Below are positions 55,867-64,000 of a DNA stretch of 64,000 nucleotides, one piece after another. Position 1 is the stretch's first letter. Every line of letters starts with the position of its first letter. A program made the translations under genes and the position numbers. The notes under the pieces were generated by a model that was not told the origin of the DNA, did not search any database, and was given only the letters and a program-made list of their open reading frames with translations. The DNA comes from Shimia abyssi (GTDB lineage Bacteria > Pseudomonadota > Alphaproteobacteria > Rhodobacterales > Rhodobacteraceae): assembly GCF_003014475.1 (NCBI RefSeq), contig NZ_PYGJ01000013.1, positions 1 to 64,000 of the forward strand, written 5' to 3'.

Positions 55867-57708
55867 ATGTTCAAATATTTCGAAAACCTCGTTGACCCCT
55901 ATTGCGACTATCCCGAGGCGGATACGCCTCCGACGCGTCTGTGGCCCTTTATGGCTCAATATATGCGTCCTTTTCGCAAGGTATTTTTCTTAGCGACCAT
56001 TATGTCGATCGTGGTCGCAACGGTCGAAGTTGGCCTGATTGGTTATATGGGTCGCATCGTCGATTTGCTGTCCACAGACCCAACAACAGTTTGGGCAATT
56101 CACAGCGTTGAATTCATATGTGTGGCTGCTTTCGTATTGCTTGTGCGGCCAGCATTGCAGGCTTTGGATGTTTTGCTTTTGAACAACACAGTGCTGCCAA
56201 ATTTCGGGACGTTGATCCGGTGGCGTGCCCATAAACATGTTTTACGTCAATCGGTTGGCTGGTTTGAAAATGACTTCGCCGGACGTATCGCCAATCGTAT
56301 CATGCAGACCCCACCTGCCGCCGGAGAAGCGGTTTTTCAGGTGTTTGACGCCATCACATTCTCGCTTGCTTACTTCATTGGTGCGGGCATTCTTCTGATG
56401 GACGCAGATCCGCGTTTGCTGTTGCCTCTGCTTATCTGGGTAGCTCTTTACGGCTGCCTTGTCGGATGGACTGTCAAACGCGTCGGTCCAGCTTCCAAGG
56501 CTGCATCGGATGCGCGTTCCCAGGTGACGGGCCGCGTCGTTGATGCCTACACCAACATCCACTCGGTAAAGCTCTTTGCGCATAACAATCGCGAACTCGA
56601 TTACGCCAAGGATGCTATTGAAAAGGCTCGTGAAACCTTTCAGGCCGAAATGCGCATTTTCACGATAATGGATGTCACATTGGTGCTTTTGAATGGCGTG
56701 CTGATTGTGGCTGTGGTGGGTTGGGCTGTTTGGCTTTGGATGCAGGGCAGCGCCTCAGTTGGCGTCGTTGCTGCGGCCACGGCGCTCAGTCTGCGCCTAA
56801 ATGCGATGACCGGGTGGATCATGTGGGCGCTTACGTCGTTCTTTCGTCAACTCGGCGTGGTGGCGGAGGGAATGGAGACGATTGCGCAACCCATTGACCT
56901 TGTTGATTCGCAAGGCGCTCGGACTCTGCAACTGTCTGAAGGTAAAGTGGAAATCCAATCCCTTTCGCACCACTATGGCCGCGGTGCCGGTGGGTTGGAT
57001 CAGATCAACCTGACTATTCGGCCCGGTGAAAAAATTGGCCTCATTGGACGTTCTGGCGCGGGTAAGTCGACCTTGGTCAAACTGCTTTTGCGGTTCTACG
57101 ATGTCGAGCAGGGTCAGATAAAGATAGATGATCAGAACATCGCCAATGTGACCCAAGACAGCCTGCGCGATATGATTGGCATGGTGCAACAAGACAGCTC
57201 TCTGCTGCATCGGTCTGTGCGCGACAACATCCTGTATGGTATGCCTGATGCCAGCGAAGACCAGATGATCGCCGCTGCCAAAAAGGCCGAAGCCGATGAT
57301 TTCATTCTAGATCTCGAAGACCCTCAGGGACGGAAAGCGTACGACGCACATGTTGGGGAGCGTGGGGTAAAGCTCTCGGGTGGACAACGCCAGCGGATTA
57401 CGTTGGCTCGTGTTATTCTCAAAGACGCGCCAATCTTGTTGCTAGACGAGGCAACCAGCGCGTTGGATAGTGAAGTCGAGGCCGCCATTCAGGAAACACT
57501 ATATGGCATGATGCAAGGAAAAACCGTAATTGCCATCGCGCACCGTCTCTCAACGATTGCCCAGATGGATCGAATTCTCGTTTTGGACCAAGGACGTATC
57601 GTCGAACAGGGCACCCATTCCGAGCTTCTTTCGGCAGGTGGACTATATGCTGGTTTCTGGCAGCGGCAATCAGGTGGATTCCTGAATGCCGACGAAGCAG
57701 CCGAGTAG
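55867..57708 (+). CDS. ABC transporter, fused permease and ATPase (exporter type)
   Basis: A 613-residue half-transporter that would dimerise in the inner membrane. About six helices (near 40-320) are followed by an ATPase with Walker A GLIGRSGAGKSTLVKLLL, Q-loop MVQQDSSLLH, signature VKLSGGQRQRI, Walker B ILLLDEATSALD and H-loop IAHRLSTIAQMDRI. It belongs to the MsbA-like exporter group; relatives in Rhodobacterales often come as two adjacent genes, but here there is one. The substrate is unknown. The start MFKYFENLVDPY fits the family. Confidence 0.93.
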   Translation: MFKYFENLVDPYCDYPEADTPPTRLWPFMAQYMRPFRKVFFLATIMSIVVATVEVGLIGYMGRIVDLLSTDPTTVWAIHSVEFICVAAFVLLVRPALQALDVLLLNNTVLPNFGTLIRWRAHKHVLRQSVGWFENDFAGRIANRIMQTPPAAGEAVFQVFDAITFSLAYFIGAGILLMDADPRLLLPLLIWVALYGCLVGWTVKRVGPASKAASDARSQVTGRVVDAYTNIHSVKLFAHNNRELDYAKDAIEKARETFQAEMRIFTIMDVTLVLLNGVLIVAVVGWAVWLWMQGSASVGVVAAATALSLRLNAMTGWIMWALTSFFRQLGVVAEGMETIAQPIDLVDSQGARTLQLSEGKVEIQSLSHHYGRGAGGLDQINLTIRPGEKIGLIGRSGAGKSTLVKLLLRFYDVEQGQIKIDDQNIANVTQDSLRDMIGMVQQDSSLLHRSVRDNILYGMPDASEDQMIAAAKKAEADDFILDLEDPQGRKAYDAHVGERGVKLSGGQRQRITLARVILKDAPILLLDEATSALDSEVEAAIQETLYGMMQGKTVIAIAHRLSTIAQMDRILVLDQGRIVEQGTHSELLSAGGLYAGFWQRQSGGFLNADEAAE

Positions 57709-57747
57709 GGTTTGACCAATGCCCCGGCGTCGGTATAGGTGCCGGGC

Positions 57748-58962
57748 ATGACAGAATATGTAATTGAACGTTTGGGTCACCAAGGCGATGGTATTGCAGC
57801 TGGGCCGATCTTTGTGCCGATGGCCCTGCCCGGTGAGGTGGTGAGTGGAGATGTCGAAGGCAATCGCCTGACGAATATGCGCGTTGTTGAGCCTTCGGGT
57901 GATCGGGTGAAAGCACCTTGCCGGCACTATAAGGCTTGCGGCGGGTGCCTCCTGCAACACGCTTCTGACGATTTTGTATCGAACTGGAAACTTGAAGTGG
58001 TTCGTTCTGCCCTTGCAGGGCAATCGCTCGAAGCTGACCTCAAGCCGATCCAGACCTCTCCGCCCAACTCTCGCCGTCGGGCAGTCATTTCGGCAAAACG
58101 TACTAAAAAGGGCGCGATGGCCGGCTTTCATGCTCGGGCCTCTGGGGTCATTACGGAAATTACCGATTGTAAACTGGTCGACCCGGCTTTGCTGCCAGCG
58201 ACCGAAATTGCGATTGAGCTGGCCAAGATTGGTGGTTCTCGCAAGGGCGAATTGAGCGTCACAGCGACACTTTCCCCTGTTGGGCTTGATCTAGCCGTGA
58301 CAGGGGGCAAATCGCTGGACGGCCCGCTGCAATCCGTTCTGGCACAGGCGACTGAGCGTTTCATGCTAGCGCGGCTCAGCTGGGATGGCGAAGTGATCGC
58401 CATGCGATCGCCGCCCTATCAAACCTTTGGAAATGCAAATGTTGTTCCTCCACCGGGGGCCTTTTTACAAGCCACGGCCCATGGTGAATCAGCGCTGTTG
58501 GCAGCCGTTCTGGGTGCCATCACCCAAGGCGAACGAGGTATAGACCTGTTTGCAGGTTGCGGCACCTTCACCCTGCCTATGGCTAAACGTGCACAAATGC
58601 ATGGGGTTGAAGTCGATGGCGCCATGACAAAAGCGCTAGACGCAGGCTGGCGCAGGGCGCAGGGACTAAAACAAGTCACGGTCGAAACTCGTGATCTGTT
58701 TCGCAATCCCATCATAGCTGCTGATCTGGGTTACGACTTTGCTGTTATCGACCCGCCGCGCGCAGGGGCTGAGGCTCAGATCAAAGAGTTGGCGCAATCC
58801 AAAATAAACGAAATTGCCTATATTTCCTGTAATCCGGTGACCTTCGCCAGGGACGCAGCCATCCTTGTTAAAAGCGGTTATGGCTTGGACTGGATACAGG
58901 TAGTAGACCAGTTCCGTTGGTCCTCGCATGTGGAATTGGCGGCACGGTTCTCGAAAACCTGA
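57748..58962 (+). CDS. 23S rRNA/tRNA 5-methyluridine methyltransferase (RlmD/TrmA family)
   Basis: SAM-dependent RNA methyltransferase that makes 5-methyluridine. It has 404 residues: an N-terminal TRAM-like domain (MTEYVIERLGHQGDGIAAGPIFV), an iron-sulfur cysteine cluster (CRHYKACGGCLLQH plus a later ITDCKLVDP), SAM site IDLFAGCGTFTLPMA, VIDPPRAGAEAQ and YISCNPVTFARDA with the catalytic cysteine. Which RNA and position is modified cannot be told. I chose the ATG at 57748; a GTG three codons upstream is possible. Confidence 0.9.
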   Translation: MTEYVIERLGHQGDGIAAGPIFVPMALPGEVVSGDVEGNRLTNMRVVEPSGDRVKAPCRHYKACGGCLLQHASDDFVSNWKLEVVRSALAGQSLEADLKPIQTSPPNSRRRAVISAKRTKKGAMAGFHARASGVITEITDCKLVDPALLPATEIAIELAKIGGSRKGELSVTATLSPVGLDLAVTGGKSLDGPLQSVLAQATERFMLARLSWDGEVIAMRSPPYQTFGNANVVPPPGAFLQATAHGESALLAAVLGAITQGERGIDLFAGCGTFTLPMAKRAQMHGVEVDGAMTKALDAGWRRAQGLKQVTVETRDLFRNPIIAADLGYDFAVIDPPRAGAEAQIKELAQSKINEIAYISCNPVTFARDAAILVKSGYGLDWIQVVDQFRWSSHVELAARFSKT

Positions 58963-59053
58963 CCGCTTCACATAGGCGTGAAGGGCTATCTGATCGTTTC
59001 TTTGCTAAGACATCATTCGTAAGAAGCCGTAAAGCGGACAAGAGGGCCTATCG

Positions 59054-59548
59054 ATGCGTTGGATATCAATTATTGCCACTATGTTGCTAGTGTTCAGCAT
59101 TTCTGGCTGTGCGTCCAAATTCAAAACTTACAACGGCCCCGAAGTTACGCGGGTCATAATTTTCAAAGAAGACCGTAAGATGCACTTGATGCATCACCAC
59201 AAAGCGCTGAAATCTTACGATATTGGTCTTGGCTTCGCGCCGGAACACCATAAACAAATCGAAGGGGATGGGCGTACACCCGAAGGCGAATATTATATTG
59301 ATCGCCGCAATCCCAACAGCCAGTTCTACTTGTCGATTGGTATTTCATACCCCAATGTAGCAGACCGCGCCTATGCCGCATCGCTCGGTGAATCCCCCGG
59401 CGGCGATATATTTATTCACGGACGTCCAAGGATCTACCAAAACGGCAAACGCGATTGGACTGCGGGCTGTATTGCGGTTTCAGACAAAGAAATGCGCGAC
59501 GTTTATGCAATGGTCAAAAACGGTACGCGCGTTTCCATTTATCCTTGA
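59054..59548 (+). CDS. L,D-transpeptidase lipoprotein (YkuD domain)
   Basis: A 164-residue periplasmic enzyme that cross-links peptidoglycan between meso-diaminopimelate residues or attaches proteins to it. The lipobox is ISGC (C19) after a short hydrophobic signal. The YkuD catalytic motif is IFIHGRPRIYQNGKRDWTAGCIAVSD, with histidine and the cysteine nucleophile. PEGEYYIDRRNPNSQFYLSIGISYPN is family-typical. It faces the CAP-domain gene with a 10-base overlap. AGAGG lies before the ATG. Confidence 0.9.
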   Translation: MRWISIIATMLLVFSISGCASKFKTYNGPEVTRVIIFKEDRKMHLMHHHKALKSYDIGLGFAPEHHKQIEGDGRTPEGEYYIDRRNPNSQFYLSIGISYPNVADRAYAASLGESPGGDIFIHGRPRIYQNGKRDWTAGCIAVSDKEMRDVYAMVKNGTRVSIYP

Positions 59549-60060
59549 ACGTCGGCTAACTGAACATTGCCCAAGCGGCTACCCATGACGAGGGTCCACC
59601 AGATTTTGCCGTTGTTTTCCTGAAACCAGGCAAATCCCATATCCTGTGCATTCGGGTCCAAAATAACATTGCGTGTGTCATCCTGTTCCATCCATGCGCC
59701 CAGGGTTTCAATCTCGGTTTCGTAAGTTTCGGAGATATTTTCACCCGCGAGTGTGCCGCTGTATCCAACGCGTGCGACGCGATCCAATGGGCTTGATCCA
59801 TCAGACCCAAAATGCCAGGGCCGGTTCTGCAACGCCATATCTCGCGAATGCGTTGCAGCAGCCGCATTGAGCTGAGCGCTGAGCTCCACGGGCGCCGCGC
59901 CAGCCGCCTGTCGCAGCACATTTACAGAGTCCAATATCCGGAATTGAATTTTTGACGTACTGCCGGACGAAATCTTGTACTGTTTGGTCCCGCCACCACC
60001 TGGGGCACCACAGGCTGCCAGACCAAGTGCGGCAACCAACAAAATGGCAATGGAGCGCAT
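59539..60060 (-). CDS. CAP (SCP/PR-1)-domain lipoprotein
   Basis: A 173-residue lipoprotein with lipobox LAAC (C16) and a CAP domain: VNVLRQAAGAAPVELSAQLNAAAATHSRDMALQNRPWHFGSDGSSPLDRVARVGYSGTLAGENIS. The CAP cavity histidine and glutamate (HSRDM and AGENI) are present, then WMEQDDTRNVILDPNAQDMGFAW. The role of bacterial CAP proteins is unsettled. It lies between two L,D-transpeptidase genes, convergent to the first and divergent from the second, suggesting an envelope role. Confidence 0.88.
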   Translation of the reverse strand: MRSIAILLVAALGLAACGAPGGGGTKQYKISSGSTSKIQFRILDSVNVLRQAAGAAPVELSAQLNAAAATHSRDMALQNRPWHFGSDGSSPLDRVARVGYSGTLAGENISETYETEIETLGAWMEQDDTRNVILDPNAQDMGFAWFQENNGKIWWTLVMGSRLGNVQLADVQG

Positions 60061-60231
60061 GTTTTTCCGTCTCTTTTTTAGCTATGTTCGCTTTGGTCTT
60101 AGCGTCGAGACGTTGCATTGGAAACCCACTTAGGCGTGACCTTGCCCATTTAACGGTAGATTGATTTGCGACTGCGATATTCTCGCAATATCCTTTGCCA
60201 CCAAATCCGGCAGTGTTTTTTGGAGCGAGTC

Positions 60232-60828
60232 ATGGCAGATCACAAGAAAAGAAATTTTGGGAGACGTTCGTTTCTCGCAACCGGAGCCGCATTTTTCGGC
60301 GCTCCCGCAATTGCACAATCAGAATCTCAGACAACTGAAGTTGAGCGTGATCTTAGCGAATCGGTTGTGCGCAACATTTCCAGTTTCCGGTCACTCGATT
60401 GGCAACCATACTTTTCGAACCTGAATGGTGGTGCCATTTTGGTCGATACCACTTCTCGGGCCCTACATTATTGGTCTGCGGATCAATCTACATACAAGCT
60501 GTACCCAACTTCGGTACCCCTGACAGAAGACCTGACTCGGCTTGGGCGAACAAAAGTTGTGCGGAAAGTGGAAGGTCCAAGCTGGCGCCCAACGCCTTCC
60601 ATGAAAAAGCGCAATCCTGAATGGCCTGACTATGTTGGTCCGGGTCCTGATAATCCATTGGGGACGCACGCGTTGTACCTGAGTTGGACTTATTATCGGA
60701 TCCACGGAACACACGATACGCGGAAAATCGGACGTCGTTCGTCCAATGGCTGTATCGGTCTGTTTAATGAACACATTTCCGAGCTGTTCGCGCTGACCAA
60801 TGTAGGCACTCAAGTGTTGCTAATTTGA
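60232..60828 (+). CDS. Tat-exported L,D-transpeptidase (YkuD domain)
   Basis: A 198-residue L,D-transpeptidase with a twin-arginine signal: GRRSFLATGAAFFGAPAIAQS, cleaved near residue 30. The YkuD domain has WRPTPSMKKRNPEWPDYVGPGPDNPLGTHALYLSW and the catalytic RIHGTHDTRKIGRRSSNGCIGLFNEH. This type is widespread in Rhodobacterales. The ATG at 60232 has GGAG upstream; the longer frame (22 more codons) lacks sense. It is a second LDT next to the lipoprotein one at 59054. Confidence 0.92.
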   Translation: MADHKKRNFGRRSFLATGAAFFGAPAIAQSESQTTEVERDLSESVVRNISSFRSLDWQPYFSNLNGGAILVDTTSRALHYWSADQSTYKLYPTSVPLTEDLTRLGRTKVVRKVEGPSWRPTPSMKKRNPEWPDYVGPGPDNPLGTHALYLSWTYYRIHGTHDTRKIGRRSSNGCIGLFNEHISELFALTNVGTQVLLI

Positions 60829-60972
60829 CGACATTTGCACAGCAAGGCGCTGATTCTCCGTAACTTGGGTTTGCAATCAATGTTTTTTGCTGTTTAGACA
60901 GAAACACGAGGTAAGACTTGGGTGCTTAACGTCGTCCTCATTTGTGACGTTAAGCGAATTCTGGAGGATACT

Positions 60973-61155
60973 ATGAAGAAACTCGTTCTCGCTGCTGCAA
61001 TGACCGCCGCCGCTTCGACCGCGTTCGCAGGTTCGTTGGAAGATCCGGTTGTTGAACCCCCCGTAATCGAAGAAGCTGCTAGCAGCTCGTCTTCGAACAT
61101 CTGGGTTCCACTGTTGCTGCTGGTTATCGTAGCCGCAGGTGCAGCTGCACTGTAA
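60973..61155 (+). CDS. Small secreted/membrane protein conserved in Rhodobacterales
   Basis: A 60-residue protein: a signal peptide (MKKLVLAAAMTAAASTAFAG), a short acidic linker (SLEDPVVEPPVIEEAASSSSS) and a C-terminal membrane helix (NIWVPLLLLVIVAAGAAAL). GGAGG lies 5 bases before the ATG, so it is probably well expressed. I recall similar short proteins in other Roseobacter genomes without a function. A strong terminator follows. Too short for domain calls. Confidence 0.72.
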   Translation: MKKLVLAAAMTAAASTAFAGSLEDPVVEPPVIEEAASSSSSNIWVPLLLLVIVAAGAAAL

Positions 61156-61180
61156 TCTGGAAACAGATTTTTAAAGTAGG

Positions 61181-61209
61181 AAAAGGCAGAGCTTTGGCTC
61201 TGCCTTTTT
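61181..61209. terminator. Bidirectional terminator between the small protein gene and hemH
   Basis: AAAGGCAGAGC pairs with GCTCTGCCTTT around TTTG, with a T-run on the plus side and an A-run on the other side (T on the minus strand). It can end both the small-protein message and the convergent hemH message, whose stop is about 40 bases away. Confidence 0.92.
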
Positions 61210-61247
61210 CATATGCTAAGCTGGGCAAACTGATTGCAGCCCGGCAG

Positions 61248-62300
61248 CTATTTGACCCAGCCGCCCAGGTTTTCCGCGATAATGTTCGATAGCGCGTCAA
61301 TGTGTTCGGCACTATCGTTCAGGCATGGGATGTAATGGAATGTCTCACCACCTGCGTGCTCAAAGCTCTCCTTGATCTCTTCATTGATTTCTTCAAGTGT
61401 TTCTATGCAATCCGACGAGAAAGCTGGCGCAACAACGGCGATGTTCTTTTTCCCATCTTCTTTTGCCAATCGGGCAACCTCATCCACTGTGTAAGGGCGC
61501 AGCCAGTCTTCTGGACCAAACTGTGATTGGAATGTTGTTCTAAGCTCGGTTTTGCCCCACCCCAATCTCTCTTGAAGCAGGCGGGTCGTTTTCTGGCATT
61601 GGCAATGATAGGGATCACCTTCCATCAGATACCGCTTTGGCATCCCATGATAGGAGACGACCAATAGATCTGGACGTTTCTCAAATGATGCATAGGCTTT
61701 CTCTACAGATTGCGCCAAAGCTTCAATATACGAGGGGTGGTCGCAATAAGCCGCAACAGTACGCGCGGCTGGTTGCCGTTTCTCTTCCATCAACGCGCGG
61801 AAAAACTGGTCATTTGCTGTCGCGGTTGTCGCGCCTGCATACTGAGGGTAGAGAGGGAAAAACAAAATTCGATCACAGCCTGCGGCGACCATCTCTCTCA
61901 CTTTGGAAATCGTCGAAGGGTTGCCATATCGCATGCAGAAATCGACCATCACCTGTTCGCCAAACCGGTTGTCCATCTCGGCTGCAATTTTCTCCGATTG
62001 GTTACGGGTGATGGTCATCAGTGGGCTCTCGCCGCGCGCTTTGTCCCAAATCGACTCATACGCCTTGCCACTTGAAAAGGGGCGTTTTGTCAAAATGATC
62101 AGTTGCAGCAACGGTTGCCACTTCCATTTAGGATAGTCGATGACGCGTTGGTCAGACAGGAACTCGTTCAAGTAACGACGCATCGGCCAATAGGTATAGT
62201 TGTCAGGAGTTCCCAAATTCGCCAACAAAATGCCTGTTTTTGAGGGTGCGATTTTGGGGTGATCCGCAGGAGCGTGCCGGGGGCAGATAGCTTGGTTCAT
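61248..62300 (-). CDS. hemH: Ferrochelatase
   Basis: Inserts ferrous iron into protoporphyrin IX, the last step of haem synthesis. It has 350 residues with KTGILLANLGTPDNYTYWPMRRYLNEFLSDQRVIDYP at the start, DFCMRYGNPSTISK, LLVVSYHGMPKRYLMEGDPYHCQC (catalytic histidine), VVAPAFSSDCIETLEEI. Together with hemJ and hemW in the window it covers late haem synthesis and delivery. It is convergent to the small protein gene. Confidence 0.96.
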   Translation of the reverse strand: MNQAICPRHAPADHPKIAPSKTGILLANLGTPDNYTYWPMRRYLNEFLSDQRVIDYPKWKWQPLLQLIILTKRPFSSGKAYESIWDKARGESPLMTITRNQSEKIAAEMDNRFGEQVMVDFCMRYGNPSTISKVREMVAAGCDRILFFPLYPQYAGATTATANDQFFRALMEEKRQPAARTVAAYCDHPSYIEALAQSVEKAYASFEKRPDLLVVSYHGMPKRYLMEGDPYHCQCQKTTRLLQERLGWGKTELRTTFQSQFGPEDWLRPYTVDEVARLAKEDGKKNIAVVAPAFSSDCIETLEEINEEIKESFEHAGGETFHYIPCLNDSAEHIDALSNIIAENLGGWVK

Positions 62301-62331
62301 GGTCGCTTGTATTCCGTGGGTGAGTCCGGCG

Positions 62332-63153
62332 TCAGTCGCCGGGAAGTTTCAATTCCGAGGATCCCAGCACGTCTGCCAGACGCGCAGTTGCAGATCCCGG
62401 CCGGAGCGGTTTCGGTTGATCCGAGCTTGGCGCCCATCCCAACAGGAAAATGAGTTCGAATGTCGCCGGTATTCTGCCGAAAGACATAAATTCTTCTACG
62501 TAAATGTCTGCAGCACGGATCATTAATTTCCGCTGGGTCATGGTGCGTTGACGACCAGTTAAGGCATTGGTCTCACCCATTAACCGGAGCTCTTTCATCA
62601 AATTCCAAGGTGTTTCGTAAGTGGCAGTTAACGGTAGAGAGTCTGCGACAGGCAAGGCCAATCCTGCGCGCTCCAACAACGCGCCAAGTTCGCGAATCTC
62701 GCCCATCGGAACCACGCGCGGAGAAAGCCCGCCTGTCACTTCTACTTCAGCCTGCGCCAATGAAGCCCGTAATTCGTTAAGCGTCTGTCCACCAAATGCC
62801 ACCGCCATGAACAAGCCATCAGGTTTGAGCGCTCGTCGACATTGGATGATTTGCCCAACAGGATCGTTGGCCCAGTGAAGCGACATGGCGTGGATGATCA
62901 GATCATGCGCCCCTTGCTCAAGCTGAAGTGTGTCTTCGTCGGACACAACCTTCGCACCGGGAACACAAACCCTCCAATGTTCTGGAAACCCAGTGACAAT
63001 CGCTGGCGCCGTAAACGACTTATTAACCATGCGCAGGCGATCCTGAATGTCCTCAAAGGCGGCATCGTGAAGGAACCCAGTTTGCGCAAGGTTTGCGCGC
63101 GCCCGGTTTCTAAGCAGCGCTGTTCGGTCTGTGATCAAGGGGGTGTCCTGCAT
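62332..63153 (-). CDS. SAM-dependent methyltransferase, BioC/NDUFAF5-like
   Basis: A 273-residue class I methyltransferase. It resembles the alphaproteobacterial relatives of BioC and the mitochondrial complex I assembly factor NDUFAF5: TDRTALLRNRARANLAQTGFLHDAAFEDIQDRLRMVNKSF, DLIIHAMSLHWANDPVGQIIQCRRALKPDGLFMAVAFGGQTLNELR and a C-terminal RPGSATARLADVL. The usual GxGxG motif is weak (IVTGFPEHW). The ATG at 63153 gives the family start. Its start codon abuts that of a possible comF start (63154). Target unknown. Confidence 0.83.
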   Translation of the reverse strand: MQDTPLITDRTALLRNRARANLAQTGFLHDAAFEDIQDRLRMVNKSFTAPAIVTGFPEHWRVCVPGAKVVSDEDTLQLEQGAHDLIIHAMSLHWANDPVGQIIQCRRALKPDGLFMAVAFGGQTLNELRASLAQAEVEVTGGLSPRVVPMGEIRELGALLERAGLALPVADSLPLTATYETPWNLMKELRLMGETNALTGRQRTMTQRKLMIRAADIYVEEFMSFGRIPATFELIFLLGWAPSSDQPKPLRPGSATARLADVLGSSELKLPGD

Positions 63154-63171
63154 ATGGCGGACAATAGAGCG

Positions 63172-63900
63172 ATGATTTCGAAGTTTCAAACAGCTCTAAG
63201 AGTGGTGTACCCGCCCCGGTGTGTAGGCTGCGGGCAAATGGTTGACAGTGACTTTGGGCTTTGTGGAACTTGCTGGTCAAATACGCCTTTTATTGGCGGG
63301 TTGGTATGTGATGCGTGTGGCACCCAGCTTCCAGGAAGCGGTGACGGGCATCGGGAGCTTTGCGATGACTGCATGCAGAATCCGCGCAGCTGGAAGCGCG
63401 GGCGCGCCGCGCTGGTGTACGCCGACTCGGCGCGAAAACTGATTCTTGCTTTAAAGCATGGCGACAGACAGGATATCGCTGCCCCGGCAGCAAAGTGGAT
63501 GGCCAATTCAATTCGCCCTTTGCTCGAAAAGAATACGATAATAGCGCCCGTACCTTTGCATTGGCGACGCATGGTTAAGCGGCGATTCAATCAGTCAGCA
63601 TTACTTGGCGGAGCATTATCGAAAGAGGTTGGTTTGTCTTTTTGTCCTGACCTTTTGGTTCGCACAAAGCATACACAGAGCAGCGAAGGAAAATGTCGCG
63701 CAGAGCGCATATCGGCACTTATCGGTGCCATCCAAGCGCACCCTAAGCGCCTGCACCGGATGGCCGGTCGCTCGGTTTTGTTGGTCGATGATGTGATGAC
63801 AACTGGCGCGACGCTAGAGGCGTGTACACAAGCATGTCTTGCTGGCCATGCCACGGAAGTGATCATCATAACACTAGCGCGCGTTGCAAAGGATGCCTAA
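63172..63900 (+). CDS. comF: ComF family phosphoribosyltransferase-like protein
   Basis: A 242-residue ComF-like protein, linked to DNA uptake in competent bacteria and otherwise of unsettled role. The N-terminal zinc ribbons are YPPRCVGCGQ, GLCGTCW, VCDACGTQ and LCDDCM; the C-terminal phosphoribosyltransferase domain has the PRPP-binding VLLVDDVMTTGATLEACTQACL. I chose the ATG at 63172 because ComF proteins start close to the cysteine block; an ATG at 63154 is possible. It is divergent from the methyltransferase with almost no intergenic space. grxC follows after 36 bases. Confidence 0.9.
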   Translation: MISKFQTALRVVYPPRCVGCGQMVDSDFGLCGTCWSNTPFIGGLVCDACGTQLPGSGDGHRELCDDCMQNPRSWKRGRAALVYADSARKLILALKHGDRQDIAAPAAKWMANSIRPLLEKNTIIAPVPLHWRRMVKRRFNQSALLGGALSKEVGLSFCPDLLVRTKHTQSSEGKCRAERISALIGAIQAHPKRLHRMAGRSVLLVDDVMTTGATLEACTQACLAGHATEVIIITLARVAKDA

Positions 63901-63936
63901 ATCAGCCAAAACAAGTTGCCGATTTAGGGAAATGTG

Positions 63937-64000
63937 ATGAAACCTGTAGAAATCTATACCAGCCCGCTTTGTGGATTTTGCCACGCTGCGAAACGTCTGC
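63937..64000 (+). CDS. grxC: Glutaredoxin 3, 5' end only
   Basis: The window ends 21 codons into this gene. The start MKPVEIYTSPLCGFCHAAKRL carries a C-G-F-C active site in the glutaredoxin position, the class-I pattern with Phe for Tyr. AGGGAA lies upstream. Order comF-grxC is common in Rhodobacterales. The rest of the gene lies outside the window. Confidence 0.85.
   Translation, partial: MKPVEIYTSPLCGFCHAAKRL

Noticed and set aside
55643-55993. 116-codon frame before the ABC transporter
   Set aside because: Basic, low-complexity composition, no ribosome site, and its second half overlaps the transporter gene in another frame.
62842-63171. Long N-terminal extension of comF
   Set aside because: It lies antisense to the BioC-like gene and does not resemble ComF; the family starts at the cysteine block.
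1-64000. tRNA, rRNA, insertion sequences, prophage or integrase genes
   Set aside because: No T-loop motifs, transposase or integrase motifs or long inverted repeats were seen; intergenic spaces are small and accounted for.

Overview
The window reads as chromosomal DNA of a marine alphaproteobacterium of the order Rhodobacterales (Roseobacter group). Four things point there: the RegB/SenC/RegA redox regulators, an oriC neighbourhood of the Caulobacter/Rhodobacter type (maf-aroE-coaE-dnaQ, then hemJ-rho-mnmE-mnmG-rsmG-parA-parB), two perfect alphaproteobacterial parS palindromes, and a canonical CtrA box. Base composition looks moderate in GC by eye. I see no rRNA, tRNA, CRISPR array, prophage or insertion sequence.

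Layout. 0-5.4 kb: an unrecognised lipoprotein, adenosylhomocysteinase ahcY with a folded leader and a clear terminator, a small secreted protein, a GT8 glycosyltransferase, and an HD hydrolase coupled to a GNAT acetyltransferase. 5.4-8.2 kb: regA, senC and regB. 8.2-18.7 kb: a CtrA-box-preceded PAS (DivL-like) gene broken by one in-frame amber codon, then an overlapping run tsaE-amgK-murU-addB-addA and trxA with its terminator. 18.7-23.9 kb: an orphan capsule-type protein facing hslV (RpoH-like promoter), an aldo/keto reductase, hslU and an MFS transporter. 23.9-30.1 kb: smr, mltA, a Tim44-like gene, fxsA, secB, dnaQ, coaE, aroE and maf. 30.1-30.5 kb: a gene-free, AT-rich stretch with DnaA boxes, the probable chromosome origin. 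30.5-37.8 kb: hemJ, rho, mnmE, mnmG, rsmG, parA and parB, with parS sites inside mnmG and rsmG.

37.8-43.5 kb: ybaN, hemW, rdgB and rph on the minus strand; hrcA-grpE on the plus strand with promoter and terminator; then a TPM-domain gene interrupted by an in-frame TGA. 43.5-50.3 kb: mutS, msrA, a sulfotransferase, an SCP2 protein, argG and a membrane protein. 50.3-55.4 kb: an Hpt protein divergent from a receiver-PP2C phosphatase, two Nudix genes, hslO and cca. 55.4-55.9 kb: a 486-base gene-free region dense in structure. 55.9-64 kb: an ABC exporter, an RNA methyltransferase, two L,D-transpeptidases flanking a CAP-domain protein, a small conserved membrane protein, hemH, a BioC-like methyltransferase divergent from comF, and the start of grxC.

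Most genes are housekeeping and joined by 4-base overlaps: tRNA modification (tsaE, mnmE, mnmG, cca), DNA repair (addAB, mutS), peptidoglycan recycling and remodelling (amgK, murU, mltA, two LDTs), proteostasis (hslVU, secB, hrcA, grpE, hslO) and haem synthesis (hemJ, hemW, hemH). The least explained signals are a twice-occurring element of four 11-bp repeats followed by GTTAACCA (about 5.4 and 55.6 kb), the two single-codon interruptions (9255 TAG, 43119 TGA), the ahcY leader and the 55.4-55.9 kb intergenic region.
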